From assembly GCA_020638875.1 (NCBI GenBank), contig JACKHS010000005.1, positions 62,001 through 126,000 on the forward strand: a DNA stretch of 64,000 nucleotides. Reading direction: 5' to 3'. Each line of letters opens with the position of its first letter. Position 1 is the stretch's first letter. This document shows, piece after piece, positions 1 through 7,407 of this stretch. The stretch is from Planctomycetota bacterium (lineage in GTDB: Bacteria > Planctomycetota > UBA1135 > GCA-002686595). The notes under the pieces are model-generated. The model made no database searches, was not told where the DNA came from, and saw only the letters and a program-made list of their open reading frames with translations. The translations under genes and the position numbers were made by a program.

Positions 1-312
1 CTGAACCGCGTCACCATGGGCAGCATGGCGGCCTCGCTGCTGCTGCTGGGGCTCTCGCTGCTGTTCTTCCAGGGCCAGCTCTACAGCGAGCGCGGCAGCT
101 CGATCTTCGGGCCCTGGGGGCTCTTCCACCTCGGCACCCGCGCGCTGGTCGGCCTCGTGCTGCCGCTGGTCTTCGCCTTCATGACGACCGGCTCGCTGAA
201 GTACGGCAACACGCGCTCCGCGACCGGCATCCTGTACGCCTCGACCGTGCTGGTCCTGATCGGCACGGCCCTCTCGATCAACCTCCAGGACAGCTACGGG
301 CTGCCCCTGTGA
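1..312 (+). CDS. C-terminal part of a polytopic membrane protein (partial)
   Basis: The reading frame is open back to the first base, so the gene very likely begins outside the window; an internal ATG at 16 is not a convincing start and has no ribosome binding site. The visible ~103 residues contain three hydrophobic segments separated by a short loop rich in Arg, Ser and Gly, and end in GLPL. The arrangement, with a final helix of the type VLVLIGTALSI, recalls the end of NrfD/DmsC-like membrane subunits of respiratory complexes, but no cofactor motif is visible, so this is only a weak suggestion. The next gene follows after 10 bases and probably shares its transcript. Confidence 0.55.
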   Translation: MNRVTMGSMAASLLLLGLSLLFFQGQLYSERGSSIFGPWGLFHLGTRALVGLVLPLVFAFMTTGSLKYGNTRSATGILYASTVLVLIGTALSINLQDSYGLPL

Positions 313-322
313 CGCGCGCGAC

Positions 323-835
323 ATGAGCGAGGCCCAGGTCCGACCGCTCTCCCTGCGCGTGCCGTGCGCCTGCGGCGCCTCCGTCGCGCTCGAGGTCGAC
401 CCCGCCGTGGGGACGCCCGCGTCCGCGCGCTGCGCCGCGTGCGGCGAGGAGCGCGCGCTGACCCCCGGCCGGCTCGACGCAGACGGCGGCCTGTGGGCCT
501 GCCAGGCCTGCGGCCACCCCGAGCTCTTCACGAAGAAGGACCTGCCCCAGGCCGTCGGCATCGCGGTCGTGGTCGTGGCGGCCGTGCTGGCCCCGTTCAC
601 GCACTACCTCAGCCTCGCCGTGGCGGCGCTGATCGACCTCGGTCTCTACTTCGTGATGTCCGAGGTGGTCATGTGCTACGTGTGCGGCGCCGAGCACCGT
701 CGCGGCGCCGCGCGGCCGCGCCACCCGCGCTACGACCGGGAGATCGCGGAGCGCCTCGCCTACGGCAAGCGCGCCGTCATGGGCAAGCCGATGCGCGCGG
801 GCGGCACGGCCGACGCGCCCGAGCCCGAGCACTGA
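323..835 (+). CDS. zinc-ribbon membrane protein, unknown function
   Basis: A 170-residue protein with cysteine pairs at C15/C17, C37/C40, C60/C63 and C118/C121, suggesting two zinc-ribbon folds. Two adjacent hydrophobic segments (about residues 78-93 and 97-113) lie between the third and fourth pairs, so the ribbons sit on the same side of a membrane hairpin. The C-terminus is charged. The ATG is preceded by no clear SD. It lies directly behind the membrane-protein end at 1-312 and may be co-transcribed with it. I do not recognise a named family; a metal-dependent or structural role in the membrane is inference. Confidence 0.7.
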   Translation: MSEAQVRPLSLRVPCACGASVALEVDPAVGTPASARCAACGEERALTPGRLDADGGLWACQACGHPELFTKKDLPQAVGIAVVVVAAVLAPFTHYLSLAVAALIDLGLYFVMSEVVMCYVCGAEHRRGAARPRHPRYDREIAERLAYGKRAVMGKPMRAGGTADAPEPEH

Positions 836-863
836 GCCTCACCGCGCGGATGCCGCGCGGCTC

Positions 864-884
864 GGGGCTTCAGCAGGAAGCCCC
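864..884 (+). terminator. possible terminator hairpin
   Basis: An 8-bp perfect stem (GGGGCTTC / GAAGCCCC) with a 5-nt loop, about 30 bases after the stop at 835 and followed by a short A-rich stretch rather than a T-run. Its position fits an end of the first transcription unit. Confidence 0.4.
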
Positions 885-1065
885 AAACGAACTGCGGCGG
901 ACCGGCGCAGGCCGATCCGCCACAGGAAGCATTGGGGGGCAGGCAGCTTAGCCATTCTCGCTGGCCATGCCCGGCCCCCGGCGGCATCACTCAGGCCGAA
1001 CCTCCGAGGTGAAGGTCCACGAGCATCGCCAGGGGCCTGTTGGGTTTATGACTAGTGTCGATTTT

Positions 1066-1078
1066 GATCACCTCCTTT
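1066..1078 (-). promoter_or_regulatory. extended Shine-Dalgarno-like string without an obvious gene
   Basis: On the minus strand the 13 bases read AAAGGAGGTGATC, the full complement of the usual 16S rRNA 3' tail. A GTG inside the string opens a 26-codon frame ending at 991, but it overlaps the SD itself; no ATG/GTG/TTG lies at the normal 5-9 nt distance. Could be a leader peptide site, a relic, or a ribosome-binding regulatory element. Confidence 0.3.
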
Positions 1079-1274
1079 GGGGCTGAGTGAGTCCCCGCTT
1101 CCTGTGGCTCGTCCGGGGGGTCGGGGACCCGGCACCCGGCGGACTGATGCTGGAAATGTACACCTCGCGCGGGGCGAGAAAAGGGGCCGAGCCGGGAGTT
1201 CCTGCTCGGTCCCCGAATTGGATGCCCGCGAGCGGCCAGGAGGGGCGATCGGAGCGCCGGGCGGCGCCTCGCGA

Positions 1275-2342
1275 TCAGAAAGAGACCGTCAGGCCCAGAG
1301 CCACCAGGATCTCGTGGGGGCCGTCGGAGAGGCCGCTCTTGCGGGCGTCGGAGTACTGCAATTGCCACTTGGCGTCGTGCCCGCTGATGTAGCGGTTGAC
1401 GCCGAAGCTCAAGGTCTGGCGCTTGAAGTCGAGCGGCGTGTTGCGATCGTCGAAGTCGTCGAAGCGCACGGCCAACTCGTAGGTCTTGGGCACGATCATG
1501 TAGCTGGCCGTCACGCTCCAGGGCTGCGTGCCGCCGCGCTGCTCGCCGACGAACGTCGAGTCGTAGCCCATGCCGTAGTCGAGCCACTCGGCCTGCAGGC
1601 TGATGCCGCGGTGCACGAGGTAGGCATCGAGCGCCCAGACGGTGCCGTCGCCCAGGGAGGCGTCGTCGGCCATGGAGACGCCGAGGCTCGCGCGCGTCCC
1701 GGGGCCGGCGTCGTAGGCGCCCTCCCAGGGCAGCTCGTCCTCGCCGACGACGTTCACCTTCAGGTTGAGCGTGGTGAGCCAGTCCTCGACCGTACCGTCG
1801 GCGCCGTTCTGCAGCGCGGCCGCCCAGTGCACGCGGCCGTGGTCGCCGTTGAGCATCGCGCCTTGGTCGCGCACGGACCAGAAGACGCCGTTGCGCGTGC
1901 GCGTGATGAAGAGCAGGTCGCGCGCCTCGACGACGCCCGAGCGCAGGAAGGGCGACTTGAAGCGCCCCATCGTGGCGGTGATCTCCTCGCCTGCCTGGAA
2001 CGCGGCCCACGCGTCCTCGATGAAGGCGTTGCCGCCCGAGAGATCCGCGGTGATCCGGTACTCGAGCCCCGCGGACTCGCCGCTCACGTTCACGCGCACG
2101 TTGTCGAGCACGAAGCCGCGCAGGCGCGCGTTGTTCGGCGGCACGCGCAGGTTGTCCGAGAAGGCGAAGTTGGTGCGCAGGTAGCCCCAGATGTACGGGC
2201 CGGGGACCCGCTCGTACTCGAGGGTCTCGAGCTCGGCGAGCTGCCGGTCGAGGTCGGCCCACTCGTCGGTCGACTCGTCCTGCGCCGCGGCGAGGCCCGC
2301 GAGGAGCGCGGCGGCGAGAGCGGTGTGCAGCAGGTGCTTCAT
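1275..2342 (-). CDS. OprO/OprP-like outer-membrane porin
   Basis: A 355-residue protein with a cleavable signal peptide (about residues 1-20, ending in AAA-Q), a short acidic helical region, then a beta-rich body with alternating aromatic and charged residues. It ends in a terminal Phe (TVSF), as outer-membrane barrels do. Motifs such as GRFKSPFLRSG and RFDDFDD match the phosphate-selective porin O/P family, although length is somewhat short for that family. It is a paralogue of the next gene: both carry NRY-x-x-GHDAKWQLQYS near the C-terminus. The two lie 213 bases apart in the same orientation. Substrate cannot be told from the sequence. Confidence 0.8.
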   Translation of the reverse strand: MKHLLHTALAAALLAGLAAAQDESTDEWADLDRQLAELETLEYERVPGPYIWGYLRTNFAFSDNLRVPPNNARLRGFVLDNVRVNVSGESAGLEYRITADLSGGNAFIEDAWAAFQAGEEITATMGRFKSPFLRSGVVEARDLLFITRTRNGVFWSVRDQGAMLNGDHGRVHWAAALQNGADGTVEDWLTTLNLKVNVVGEDELPWEGAYDAGPGTRASLGVSMADDASLGDGTVWALDAYLVHRGISLQAEWLDYGMGYDSTFVGEQRGGTQPWSVTASYMIVPKTYELAVRFDDFDDRNTPLDFKRQTLSFGVNRYISGHDAKWQLQYSDARKSGLSDGPHEILVALGLTVSF

Positions 2343-2555
2343 GGCGTGCGCGTCGTGGGGGAGGCGGCGGAGCGTGCCGCCCGCGGCTCGCGCGAGGATG
2401 GACTCCGCAAGGCGCGCGTGGAAGCGCGAGCTCCGGATTTCGGGCGGCCGGCGCGCAGGCCCGGAAATGGAGGCAGGGCCTCGCGACGCGCGCGAGGCCC
2501 TGCCTGATCGGTGCTCGGGGGCGCGACGCGCGCGACCCCGCAGCGGAGGTGAGGA

Positions 2556-3623
2556 CTAGAAGCCGAGGGCCAGGCCCAGGCTGATGATGCTGTCCTCGTT
2601 GGTCGTCACGTCCGAGCTGCCGCCGCTGTACTGCAGCTGCCACTTGGCGTCGTGACCGTTGACGTAGCGGTTGACGACGACGTTGTAGCGCGTGGTGTTC
2701 GCGACGTCGTCCCAGTCGTCCCAGCGGAGACCGGCCTCGTACTCCTCGTTGATCAGGTAGGACGCGCCCACGCTGTAGGGGGAGTTGTCGCCCACGTCTT
2801 TGTCGTGGTCGACCATCTCACCGAAGATCGAGAAGCCTTCCATCGTCAGCGTCGCGTCGATGGCCCACTGCATGGCGTCGCGCGAGGCGCCGCCGAGCGT
2901 GGCGTCGGAGGTGTCGTCCTGGATGGCGAGGCCGACGTTGAGGTTCGTGCCCTCGGCAGCACCGAGCGCGCCCTCGCAGTTCGCCGAGGAGCCGATCACG
3001 TCCATGTCGACGCGGCCGCCCCAGGCCCAACCTTCACCCTGGTTGTCGAAGCCGTTCATGATGGCGACTTCCCAGTTGATGCGGTCGAAGCTGCCGCCCA
3101 GGGAGACGCCCGTGTCGCGGCTGGCGTACATGCCGCCGAGCATGCTGCGGTCGATGAACAGCGTGTCGTTACGGTCGATCAGCTGGCTGCGCAGGAAGGG
3201 CATGCGGAACACGCCGATCTTGCCGTTGAGCTGCTCACCGATCGTGAAGGTGCCGTAGGCGTCCACGAGGCCACCGTTGCCGACAGTGCCCAGGGGCGTG
3301 CCGCCGGGGGCGTAGAGCTCACCGCTGTCGGTGAAGTCGAAGCCGACGACGTAACCGAGGCCCTCGCCAGCCGAGCCCGAGATCTGGACTCGGGACGCGT
3401 GGACGTTGAAGCCCTGGCTGTCGTTGGCGTTGTTGGTTTCGCTGTCGCTGTTGTAGTCGAGGGCGCCGATCAGCCATCCAGTCACGATGGGGCCGCCGGC
3501 ATCCTGAGTGAGGGGGGCGTTGTTGAGCGCCGCCAGCTCACTGTCCAGCTCCGACCAGTCACTGGCGAAGCCGGTGGCGCCGACGAGAGTCGCAGCCAGC
3601 GCGCTGAAGACAAACTTGTTCAT
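2556..3623 (-). CDS. OprO/OprP-like outer-membrane porin (paralogue)
   Basis: About 355 residues: signal peptide ending near TGFASD, an N-terminal acidic segment, then a barrel-like body ending in LALGF. It shares NRYVNGHDAKWQLQYS, GVFRMPFLRSQ and RWDDWDD with the downstream porin, so the pair arose by duplication. I chose the ATG at 3623 because GGAG at 3635-3638 (minus-strand reading) lies 11 nt upstream; the earlier in-frame GTG at 3635 overlaps that SD. Codon use is less GC3-extreme (GTC, ACC, AAC, TTC with some T/A), which hints at high expression. Confidence 0.8.
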   Translation of the reverse strand: MNKFVFSALAATLVGATGFASDWSELDSELAALNNAPLTQDAGGPIVTGWLIGALDYNSDSETNNANDSQGFNVHASRVQISGSAGEGLGYVVGFDFTDSGELYAPGGTPLGTVGNGGLVDAYGTFTIGEQLNGKIGVFRMPFLRSQLIDRNDTLFIDRSMLGGMYASRDTGVSLGGSFDRINWEVAIMNGFDNQGEGWAWGGRVDMDVIGSSANCEGALGAAEGTNLNVGLAIQDDTSDATLGGASRDAMQWAIDATLTMEGFSIFGEMVDHDKDVGDNSPYSVGASYLINEEYEAGLRWDDWDDVANTTRYNVVVNRYVNGHDAKWQLQYSGGSSDVTTNEDSIISLGLALGF

Positions 3624-4251
3624 GTGGGTATGCACTCCAAAGAGAGAGAGACCACTGAGTGAAAGGGATGGGGTCTAGAGCGCGCAGAGGATGCCGCTCC
3701 GGTGTTGGCGAGAGAAGGCTCACCAACGGTTTTTCACTGAGAGACCGCAGGCACCATCGGCGGGTCGCGCGGAGGCGTGTCCCCGAAAGCCGATCCGAGG
3801 GCCTCGAACACCCCCATGTCCCTGGAGGGAAGGGGGTTAGCGCTGCTCGGCCGTGCCGCCGGCGTGCGCCGGGCCGGCCCGGGCGCGGCCGCCGAGGCTC
3901 GGCCTCGCTCTCTGCCGGCGAAGCCTGCGCACCTCTCTAGTGTCTTGTCAGGAAACGGGTTGCGTCTCCCGAGCGCGTTCGCCCCGAATGGGGTGGAGCC
4001 TGCCTCCCCGGGACGTGCGCTCGCGGACGAGTCTCCGAGTTTTCCCAGTCGAAGAGGGGCGGAATGAGCCGCCCGCAGGGCCGGATTCCCAGCGCTGGTC
4101 CGGATCGGGACCACGGGCCCCCGACTTCGCCGGCCTCGCGCGCACGCGCGCACGAGGCGGCGGAGGGGGCGCGGGGCGCGTGAGGCGCTCAGCGCCTCCA
4201 TAGATAAGGACACGCGTCGCGGGCCTCCGCGCGCTCGCGGCGCCGGCCGCG
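3624..4251. other. long upstream region of the porin, no convincing gene
   Basis: More than 600 bases. The part next to the porin has the purine/pyrimidine run GAGAGAGAGA and two copies of CACTGAG (near 3652 and 3736), plus a run of T at 3729-3733, so the porin promoter and its control sites probably lie here. The remainder (3740-4250) has no ORF with credible codon use; a 159-codon minus-strand frame looks random. Confidence 0.5.
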
Positions 4252-4683
4252 TCAGCGCGCGTCGAGGTACGGCTGCAGGATGCGGTCCGCCTCGGCCACG
4301 CGGTCGAGCAGGGCCTCGTCGACCTCGTACTCGAGCAGGCCGGCCGCCACGAACCGGGCCTCGAGGCGCTCCCGCGCCGCCACCGTGTACTCGAAGTCGT
4401 AGATGGGCTGGTCGAGGTAGCGCGGGTCCACGCTGCGCACGTGCTCGGTCCCGGCCATGGCCATCTCGGCCTCGAGCGCGGCCTCCCAGGCCTCCCGGAC
4501 CGGCGCGGTGGTCTCGCGGACCTCGCGGGCCAGCTCGCCCGCGCTGCCGGGCTCCTCGAGCTCCATGCGGCCGAGGCTCACCAGCAGGGCGCGCGCCAGG
4601 AAGCGGTCCAGGGCCTCCTCGCGCTTCACGCGCCGGCGCAGCTCGTCCACGGCCGCGCGGGCTTCCTTCTCGTCGGGGGTCAT
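4252..4683 (-). CDS. conserved-looking hypothetical protein
   Basis: A 143-residue, charged, mostly helical protein with no signal peptide or membrane segment. Its ATG overlaps the stop of the upstream arfB gene in an ATGA arrangement (4680-4683), so the two are translationally coupled. Features are an N-terminal basic/acidic helix (DELRRRVKREEALD), and a C-terminal segment with YLDQPIYDFEYTV and a Leu/Asp-rich end. No family recognised; coupling to arfB only suggests co-expression. Confidence 0.7.
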   Translation of the reverse strand: MTPDEKEARAAVDELRRRVKREEALDRFLARALLVSLGRMELEEPGSAGELAREVRETTAPVREAWEAALEAEMAMAGTEHVRSVDPRYLDQPIYDFEYTVAARERLEARFVAAGLLEYEVDEALLDRVAEADRILQPYLDAR

Positions 4684-5102
4684 TCGTAGTCCTTGCGGCG
4701 GTCGCGCTTGACCTCGCCCCGGCGGCGCTTGGTGTCCAGGCGCTTGCGCACCGAGCCGCGCGTGGGGCGGGTCTTGCGGCGGGTCTTGGTGGGGGCGAGG
4801 GCGGCGCGCAGCAGCTCCGCCAGGCGCTCGCGGGCGTCGTCGAGGTTGCGGGCGCGCTCGCGGTGGCTCGAGGCGTGCAGCACCAGCTCGCCCTCGCCGG
4901 TGAGTCTCGCGCTCAGGCGCTGGAGCAGCAAGTGCCGCTGTCCCTCGCTCAGCGCGCGGCTCTCGCGCACCGAGAAGCGCAGCACCACCTTGCTCTCGAC
5001 CTTGTTGACGTTCTGCCCGCCGGGGCCGCCGGCGCGCGCGAAGCTCACCTCGAGCTCGTCCGCCGGCAGGACGAGGCGGCTGGTCACCGGGAGCGGGTCC
5101 AC
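4680..5102 (-). CDS. arfB: alternative ribosome-rescue factor / class-I RF-like peptidyl-tRNA hydrolase
   Basis: A 140-residue protein with the GGQ catalytic motif at residues 28-30 inside GGPGGQNVNKVESKV, the hallmark of the RF-1 catalytic domain. The codon-recognition domains of true release factors are absent, and the C-terminus is a long Lys/Arg-rich tail (RRRGEVKRDRRKD). This is the ArfB/YaeJ/ICT1 architecture: the tail probes the empty mRNA channel of stalled ribosomes and the GGQ hydrolyses the peptidyl-tRNA. Start is GTG at 5102; no strong SD. Followed by an overlapping hypothetical gene and preceded by the DUF971 gene at 45 bases. Confidence 0.9.
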   Translation of the reverse strand: MDPLPVTSRLVLPADELEVSFARAGGPGGQNVNKVESKVVLRFSVRESRALSEGQRHLLLQRLSARLTGEGELVLHASSHRERARNLDDARERLAELLRAALAPTKTRRKTRPTRGSVRKRLDTKRRRGEVKRDRRKDYE

Positions 5103-5147
5103 GGGGAGAGTGTGCGGTACCCCCGGCGCGCGCGCCAGGCGCGGCGC

Positions 5148-5453
5148 TCAGTCGGCGCGCTCGTCCAGCGCGCGCAGGGCGTCGAACGTGAAGATCCCCG
5201 TGCCGTGCCCGTCCGAGAAGCGCATCGAGATCGCGTAGTTGCCGACGAGCTGCAGGCCCTGCTGCTCGAGGTCGTCCGGCACCGTGGCGGGGTCGTGCAT
5301 GCGCACGCCCGTCGTCTCGCTGACGCACTGGGCGCAGGGGCACACGCGGCGCAGGTCGGCGGCGCTGAACTCGCTGCGCCGGCCGTCGGTCCACTCGATC
5401 AGGACGCGGCGCGGATCGCTGCGGGTGATGGCCTTCGGCTGGTAGGGAGGCAT
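5148..5453 (-). CDS. DUF971 (GBBH-like) domain protein
   Basis: A 101-residue single-domain protein. The core W-x-D-G, ..RRVCPCAQCV.. (C38, C40, C43) and a C-terminal G-x-Y-A-x-x-x-F-x-DGH-x-x-G-I-F segment match DUF971, the gamma-butyrobetaine-hydroxylase N-terminal-like fold. Stand-alone members are often encoded near Fe-S assembly genes, and the Cys cluster suggests metal binding; exact role unknown. It lies between tRNA-Phe and arfB on the same strand. Confidence 0.85.
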   Translation of the reverse strand: MPPYQPKAITRSDPRRVLIEWTDGRRSEFSAADLRRVCPCAQCVSETTGVRMHDPATVPDDLEQQGLQLVGNYAISMRFSDGHGTGIFTFDALRALDERAD

Positions 5454-5529
5454 GAAGGCGGAGCGAGGTCGGCGCGGGGGCGCGCGGCGGAGGGGGACGG
5501 CGCGGCGGCGCGCAGCGCGCTCGGGCGCG

Positions 5530-5605
5530 TGGTGGGCGGGACCGGACTTGAACCGGTGACCCCTTGATTTTCAGTCAAGTGCTCTACCAACTGAGCTACC
5601 CGCCC
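5530..5605 (-). tRNA. tRNA-Phe (GAA anticodon)
   Basis: The minus strand folds into a complete cloverleaf: acceptor GGGCGGG (5599-5605) pairs with CCCGCCC (5534-5540), the D-arm is TAGCTCAGTTGGTAGAGC, the anticodon stem CTTGA/TCAAG encloses loop CTGAAAA (anticodon GAA), and the T-arm has GGTTCAAGTCC. Discriminator A and an encoded CCA (5530-5532) follow. It lies between ribF and the DUF971 gene. Confidence 0.97.
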
Positions 5606-5680
5606 GAATCCGCGCATCACGACGTGCGCACGGGGCGCCGGCGTGGGGGACGGAGAAGTATGCCCCGCGATCCCCGGCGG

Positions 5681-6676
5681 TCAACCGCGAGGGCCGGAAT
5701 CGCTGGCGGTCGCGGGGCCCTCGCGCGCCTCCGCCGCGGCCAGCGCCGCCCGGGCCAGGGCCGCGTCGCGCTCGATCTGCCGGCGCAGGGCCTCGACGTC
5801 GGGGAAGCGCTGCTCGCCGCGCAGGCGCGCGACGAACTCGACCTCGAGGTGGCGGCCGTAGAGGTCCCCGTCGAAGTCGAACAGGTGCACCTCGACCAGC
5901 GGGCTCGCCGCCGGCGTGCCGTCCACGGTGGGGCGGAAGCCGATGTTGCAGACCGCGTCCCAGGTCCGCCCGGCCGGCTCGCCGTGCGCCCCGCGCACCA
6001 GGCGCGCGCGGCAGGCGTAGACGCCCACGGGCGGGTGCAGCTCGTGGTGCGGGTCGAGGTTGGCGGTGGGGAAGCCCAGCGTGCGGCCGAGCTGGGCGCC
6101 GCGCACGACCTCGCCGAGCAGCCCGACCCGGCGCCCGAGCATGTCGCCCGCGCCGGCGAGGTCGCCGAGCTCGACCGCCTCGCGGATCGCGGTGCTGGAG
6201 ACCGCGCGGCGGGCCACGTCGACCTTGGGGACGACCCGCACGTCGTGGCCGAGCGAGGCCAGCCACTCGGGCGTGCCCTCGCGGTCCGCCCCGAACTTGC
6301 TGTCGAAGCCCAGCACGAAGCTGCGCGCCCCCAGGCCGCGCAGGAGCAGCTCGTCCAGGAACGCCTGGGCCGACGTGCGCCGCAGGGCCTCGTCGAAGGG
6401 CAGCACGAGCGTGTGCTCGACGCCCGCCCGCTCGAACAGCCGCAGCCGGTGGGCCAGCGAGGTCAGGGTGCGCGGCGCGCGCCCGAGCAGCACCGTCTTG
6501 GGGTGGTCCGCGAAGGTCACGACCGTCGGCAGCGCGTCCAGCTCGGCCGCGCGCCGCGCGTTGGCGGCCAGGATGGCCTGGTGGCCGAGGTGGACGCCGT
6601 CGAACACGCCCACCGAGACCACCGACCCGCGGGCCGGCGCCGGGGGCAGCTCGTCGCGGCCGCGCGAGACCCGCAT
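5681..6676 (-). CDS. ribF: bifunctional riboflavin kinase / FAD synthetase
   Basis: 331 residues in two domains. The N-terminal nucleotidyltransferase domain has GVFDGVHLGHQ (residues 23-33), TFADHP, the FGADREG loop and VSSTAIR. The C-terminal flavokinase domain has GRTLGFPTANL, PPVGVYAC and a final EVEFVARLRGEQRF segment. It phosphorylates riboflavin to FMN and adenylates this to FAD. It lies 12 bases behind def on the same strand, with which it probably forms an operon. No SD is visible before the ATG. The C-terminal tail is Ala-rich and may be non-essential. Confidence 0.95.
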   Translation of the reverse strand: MRVSRGRDELPPAPARGSVVSVGVFDGVHLGHQAILAANARRAAELDALPTVVTFADHPKTVLLGRAPRTLTSLAHRLRLFERAGVEHTLVLPFDEALRRTSAQAFLDELLLRGLGARSFVLGFDSKFGADREGTPEWLASLGHDVRVVPKVDVARRAVSSTAIREAVELGDLAGAGDMLGRRVGLLGEVVRGAQLGRTLGFPTANLDPHHELHPPVGVYACRARLVRGAHGEPAGRTWDAVCNIGFRPTVDGTPAASPLVEVHLFDFDGDLYGRHLEVEFVARLRGEQRFPDVEALRRQIERDAALARAALAAAEAREGPATASDSGPRG

Positions 6677-6688
6677 CGGAGGGGGCGG

Positions 6689-7228
6689 CTAGCGGCCGGC
6701 CTTCGCCAGCGCCTGCTTGTAGTCGTAGACGAGGTTGTCGAAGGCGATCTTGTTGCGCAGCTTGTCCGCGGGGGACATGCGGTCGATCAGCAGCACGCCC
6801 TCGAGGTGGTCCTGCTCGTGCTGGATCACGCGCGACTGGAAGCCCTCGAACTCGCGCTCGACGGTCTCACCCGCGAGCGTCTGGTAGCGCACCTTGCAGC
6901 GGTCGGGGCGCAGCACCTCGCCGTAGATGCCCGGGAAGGACAGGCAGCCCTCCTCGTAGGTCGTGCGCGGGCCCGCGAGCTCGAGGATCTCCGAGTTCAC
7001 CAGGGCCAGGTCGTCGCCCTCCTCGCCGGTGTGGTTCAGCACCAGGATGCGGCGCTTCAGCCCGACCTGCGGGGCCGCGAGGCCCACGCCCTTCGAGGCC
7101 CGCATGCGCTCGAACATGGCCGCCACGACGGCCGCGAGCTCGTCGTCGAAGGCCGTGACCGGCTCCGACGGCTTGCGCAGCAGGGGGTCGGGGTAGAGGG
7201 TGATCTGGTACTCGAGGGGCTCGGTCAT
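6689..7228 (-). CDS. def: peptide deformylase
   Basis: 179 residues from the ATG at 7228; a longer upstream frame is Arg/Pro-rich and unlike the family, so was dropped. All three signature motifs are intact: GVGLAAPQ (47-54), EEGCLS (92-97, metal-ligand Cys) and QHEQDH (136-141, two His ligands and the catalytic Glu). It removes the formyl group from nascent N-terminal Met. First gene of a def-ribF unit; a TATACG hexamer about 65 nt upstream may be its -10. Confidence 0.95.
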   Translation of the reverse strand: MTEPLEYQITLYPDPLLRKPSEPVTAFDDELAAVVAAMFERMRASKGVGLAAPQVGLKRRILVLNHTGEEGDDLALVNSEILELAGPRTTYEEGCLSFPGIYGEVLRPDRCKVRYQTLAGETVEREFEGFQSRVIQHEQDHLEGVLLIDRMSPADKLRNKIAFDNLVYDYKQALAKAGR

Positions 7229-7302
7229 GGCTGGGGGAGAGGGTCGCCGGCGGGCCCGGCGAGGGCCGGCGCGCGCGCGGGGCGACCAGCGTATAGGCCG
7301 CA

Positions 7303-7331
7303 TTGACGGGGCGGCGGGGCACCCCTAAGAT
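7303..7331 (+). promoter_or_regulatory. sigma70-type promoter for the TPR gene
   Basis: TTGACG (7303-7308), a 17-nt spacer and TAAGAT (7326-7331). This is the closest match to a housekeeping promoter in the window and lies in the divergent gap between def and the TPR gene. Confidence 0.65.
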
Positions 7332-7407
7332 TTTCCGCCCCCTTCTCCCGCCCGGACCGACCTGCGCGTCGCTCCGGCGGCCGCTCCGTGCGGAGGGGTC
7401 CCCCAGG

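Larger units (their letters stand above)
836..1274. other. non-coding interval between zinc-ribbon gene and porin
   Basis: About 440 bases without a credible gene. It holds a hairpin just after the upstream gene (864-884) and a perfect extended Shine-Dalgarno-like string on the minus strand (1066-1078). Base composition is less GC-extreme around 1040-1080 than elsewhere. Small ORFs here have poor codon usage. Confidence 0.6.

Noticed and set aside
1066..1078. Remnant of a 16S rRNA 3' end on the plus strand
   Set aside because: Only the 13-base tail matches; bases before it do not resemble helix 45 or the rest of 16S.
3734..4213. 159-codon minus-strand ORF upstream of the porin
   Set aside because: Random-looking Arg/Pro/Ala/Ser composition, no SD and no domain; treated as non-coding.
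7228..7303. Longer start for peptide deformylase at 7303
   Set aside because: The extra 25 residues are Arg/Pro-rich, unlike the family; the ATG at 7228 gives the normal length.
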